In this document: one piece after another, positions 63,916-64,000 of the stretch
Numbering within the stretch: position 1 is the first letter of the stretch
Layout of the letters: each line of letters opens with the position of its first letter
Assembly: GCA_945915475.1 (NCBI GenBank)
Contig: CAMEFI010000007.1
Coordinates: forward strand, 34,559-98,558
Reading direction: 5' to 3'
Source of the DNA: an uncultured Clostridium sp.
Lineage (GTDB): Bacteria; Bacillota; Clostridia; Lachnospirales; Lachnospiraceae
Length of the DNA: 64,000 bases
Notes under the pieces: model-generated
What the model was told of the DNA's origin: nothing
The model's database searches: none
What the model saw: only the letters and a program-made list of their open reading frames with translations
Position numbers and translations under genes: made by a program

Positions 63916-64000
63916 ATTCCCATTTATATAAATTGAATCCTCGATCTATAATGGTCTCATAAATTAAGACACTTTTTCGGACAGATTTTAATGAATCTGA

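Overview
The window (64 kb, low to moderate GC) reads as a chromosome segment of a low-GC Gram-positive anaerobe, most probably a gut Lachnospiraceae (Clostridia). The pointers are strong AGGAGG ribosome sites, the short archaeal-type ProS, adjacent pyrB-pyrI, a lipoprotein GH9 cellulase, BspA-like and choline-binding-like surface proteins, a CotS-like kinase and the DUF5716/DUF5717-type genes I associate with that family from memory. No rRNA, tRNA, CRISPR array or complete prophage was seen. Nearly all genes are on the minus strand.

Layout. 1-3047: ATPase/adaptor/permease export operon (permease cut by the window edge) with a well-marked promoter. 3169-8880: AP endonucleases nfo and xth, a GH9 endoglucanase lipoprotein, deoC and an RNase H. 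8881-9561: foldback repeat and a small ORF. 9562-11792: AraC regulator, small hypothetical, cation-efflux-like protein. 11813-20801: a membrane coiled-coil protein, a TPR-like protein, an Hsp70/actin-fold-like protein, a diguanylate cyclase, a CIRCE-controlled Hsp20 and a 1190-residue DUF5717-like protein. 20919-28058: PLP aminotransferase, phosphohexomutase, PEGA lipoprotein, CotS-like kinase, CCA-adding enzyme. 28468-37000: zinc-ribbon lipid-anchored-like membrane protein, Ser/Thr kinase, divergent HTH protein, 1521-residue leucine-rich surface protein, membrane-bound LuxR regulator. 37161-47080: proS, AI-2E-type permease, RluA-type pseudouridine synthase, orphan OmpR-like regulator, murA, pyrI, pyrB, an unusual ornithine-carbamoyltransferase-like gene, MerR regulator. 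47260-52061: CHAP-like surface protein, eroded Uma2 gene, XRE regulator, a Thr/Pro-rich exported protein whose signal peptide is out of frame with its best start, an Rpn-type nuclease. 52205-60013: uvrA and uvrB with candidate LexA boxes, flanking an AAA-ATPase/PD-(D/E)XK protein. 60274-64000: a decayed island with a LigA fragment, a MNT-HEPN pair whose HEPN gene carries an in-frame amber codon, a UPF0175/DUF3368 toxin-antitoxin pair, duplicated terminator blocks and a truncated surface-protein fragment.

The strongest unusual signals are: (i) two families of non-coding foldback elements. Family A (about 210 bp, at 8064 and 39798, plus a 58-bp derivative at 28152) has TAGGC...GCCTA-type ends and 11-13 bp target duplications, and one copy separates rnhA from deoC. 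Family B (at 4100, 9001 and one end at 28373) has ATTAGGGTG ends. (ii) The Hsp70-like/TPR/coiled-coil gene set with a DUF5717-like giant protein nearby, a candidate uncharacterised cell-envelope or proteostasis machine. (iii) The eroding toxin-antitoxin island. All functional assignments come from reading the translations and remembered family motifs; no search was run.
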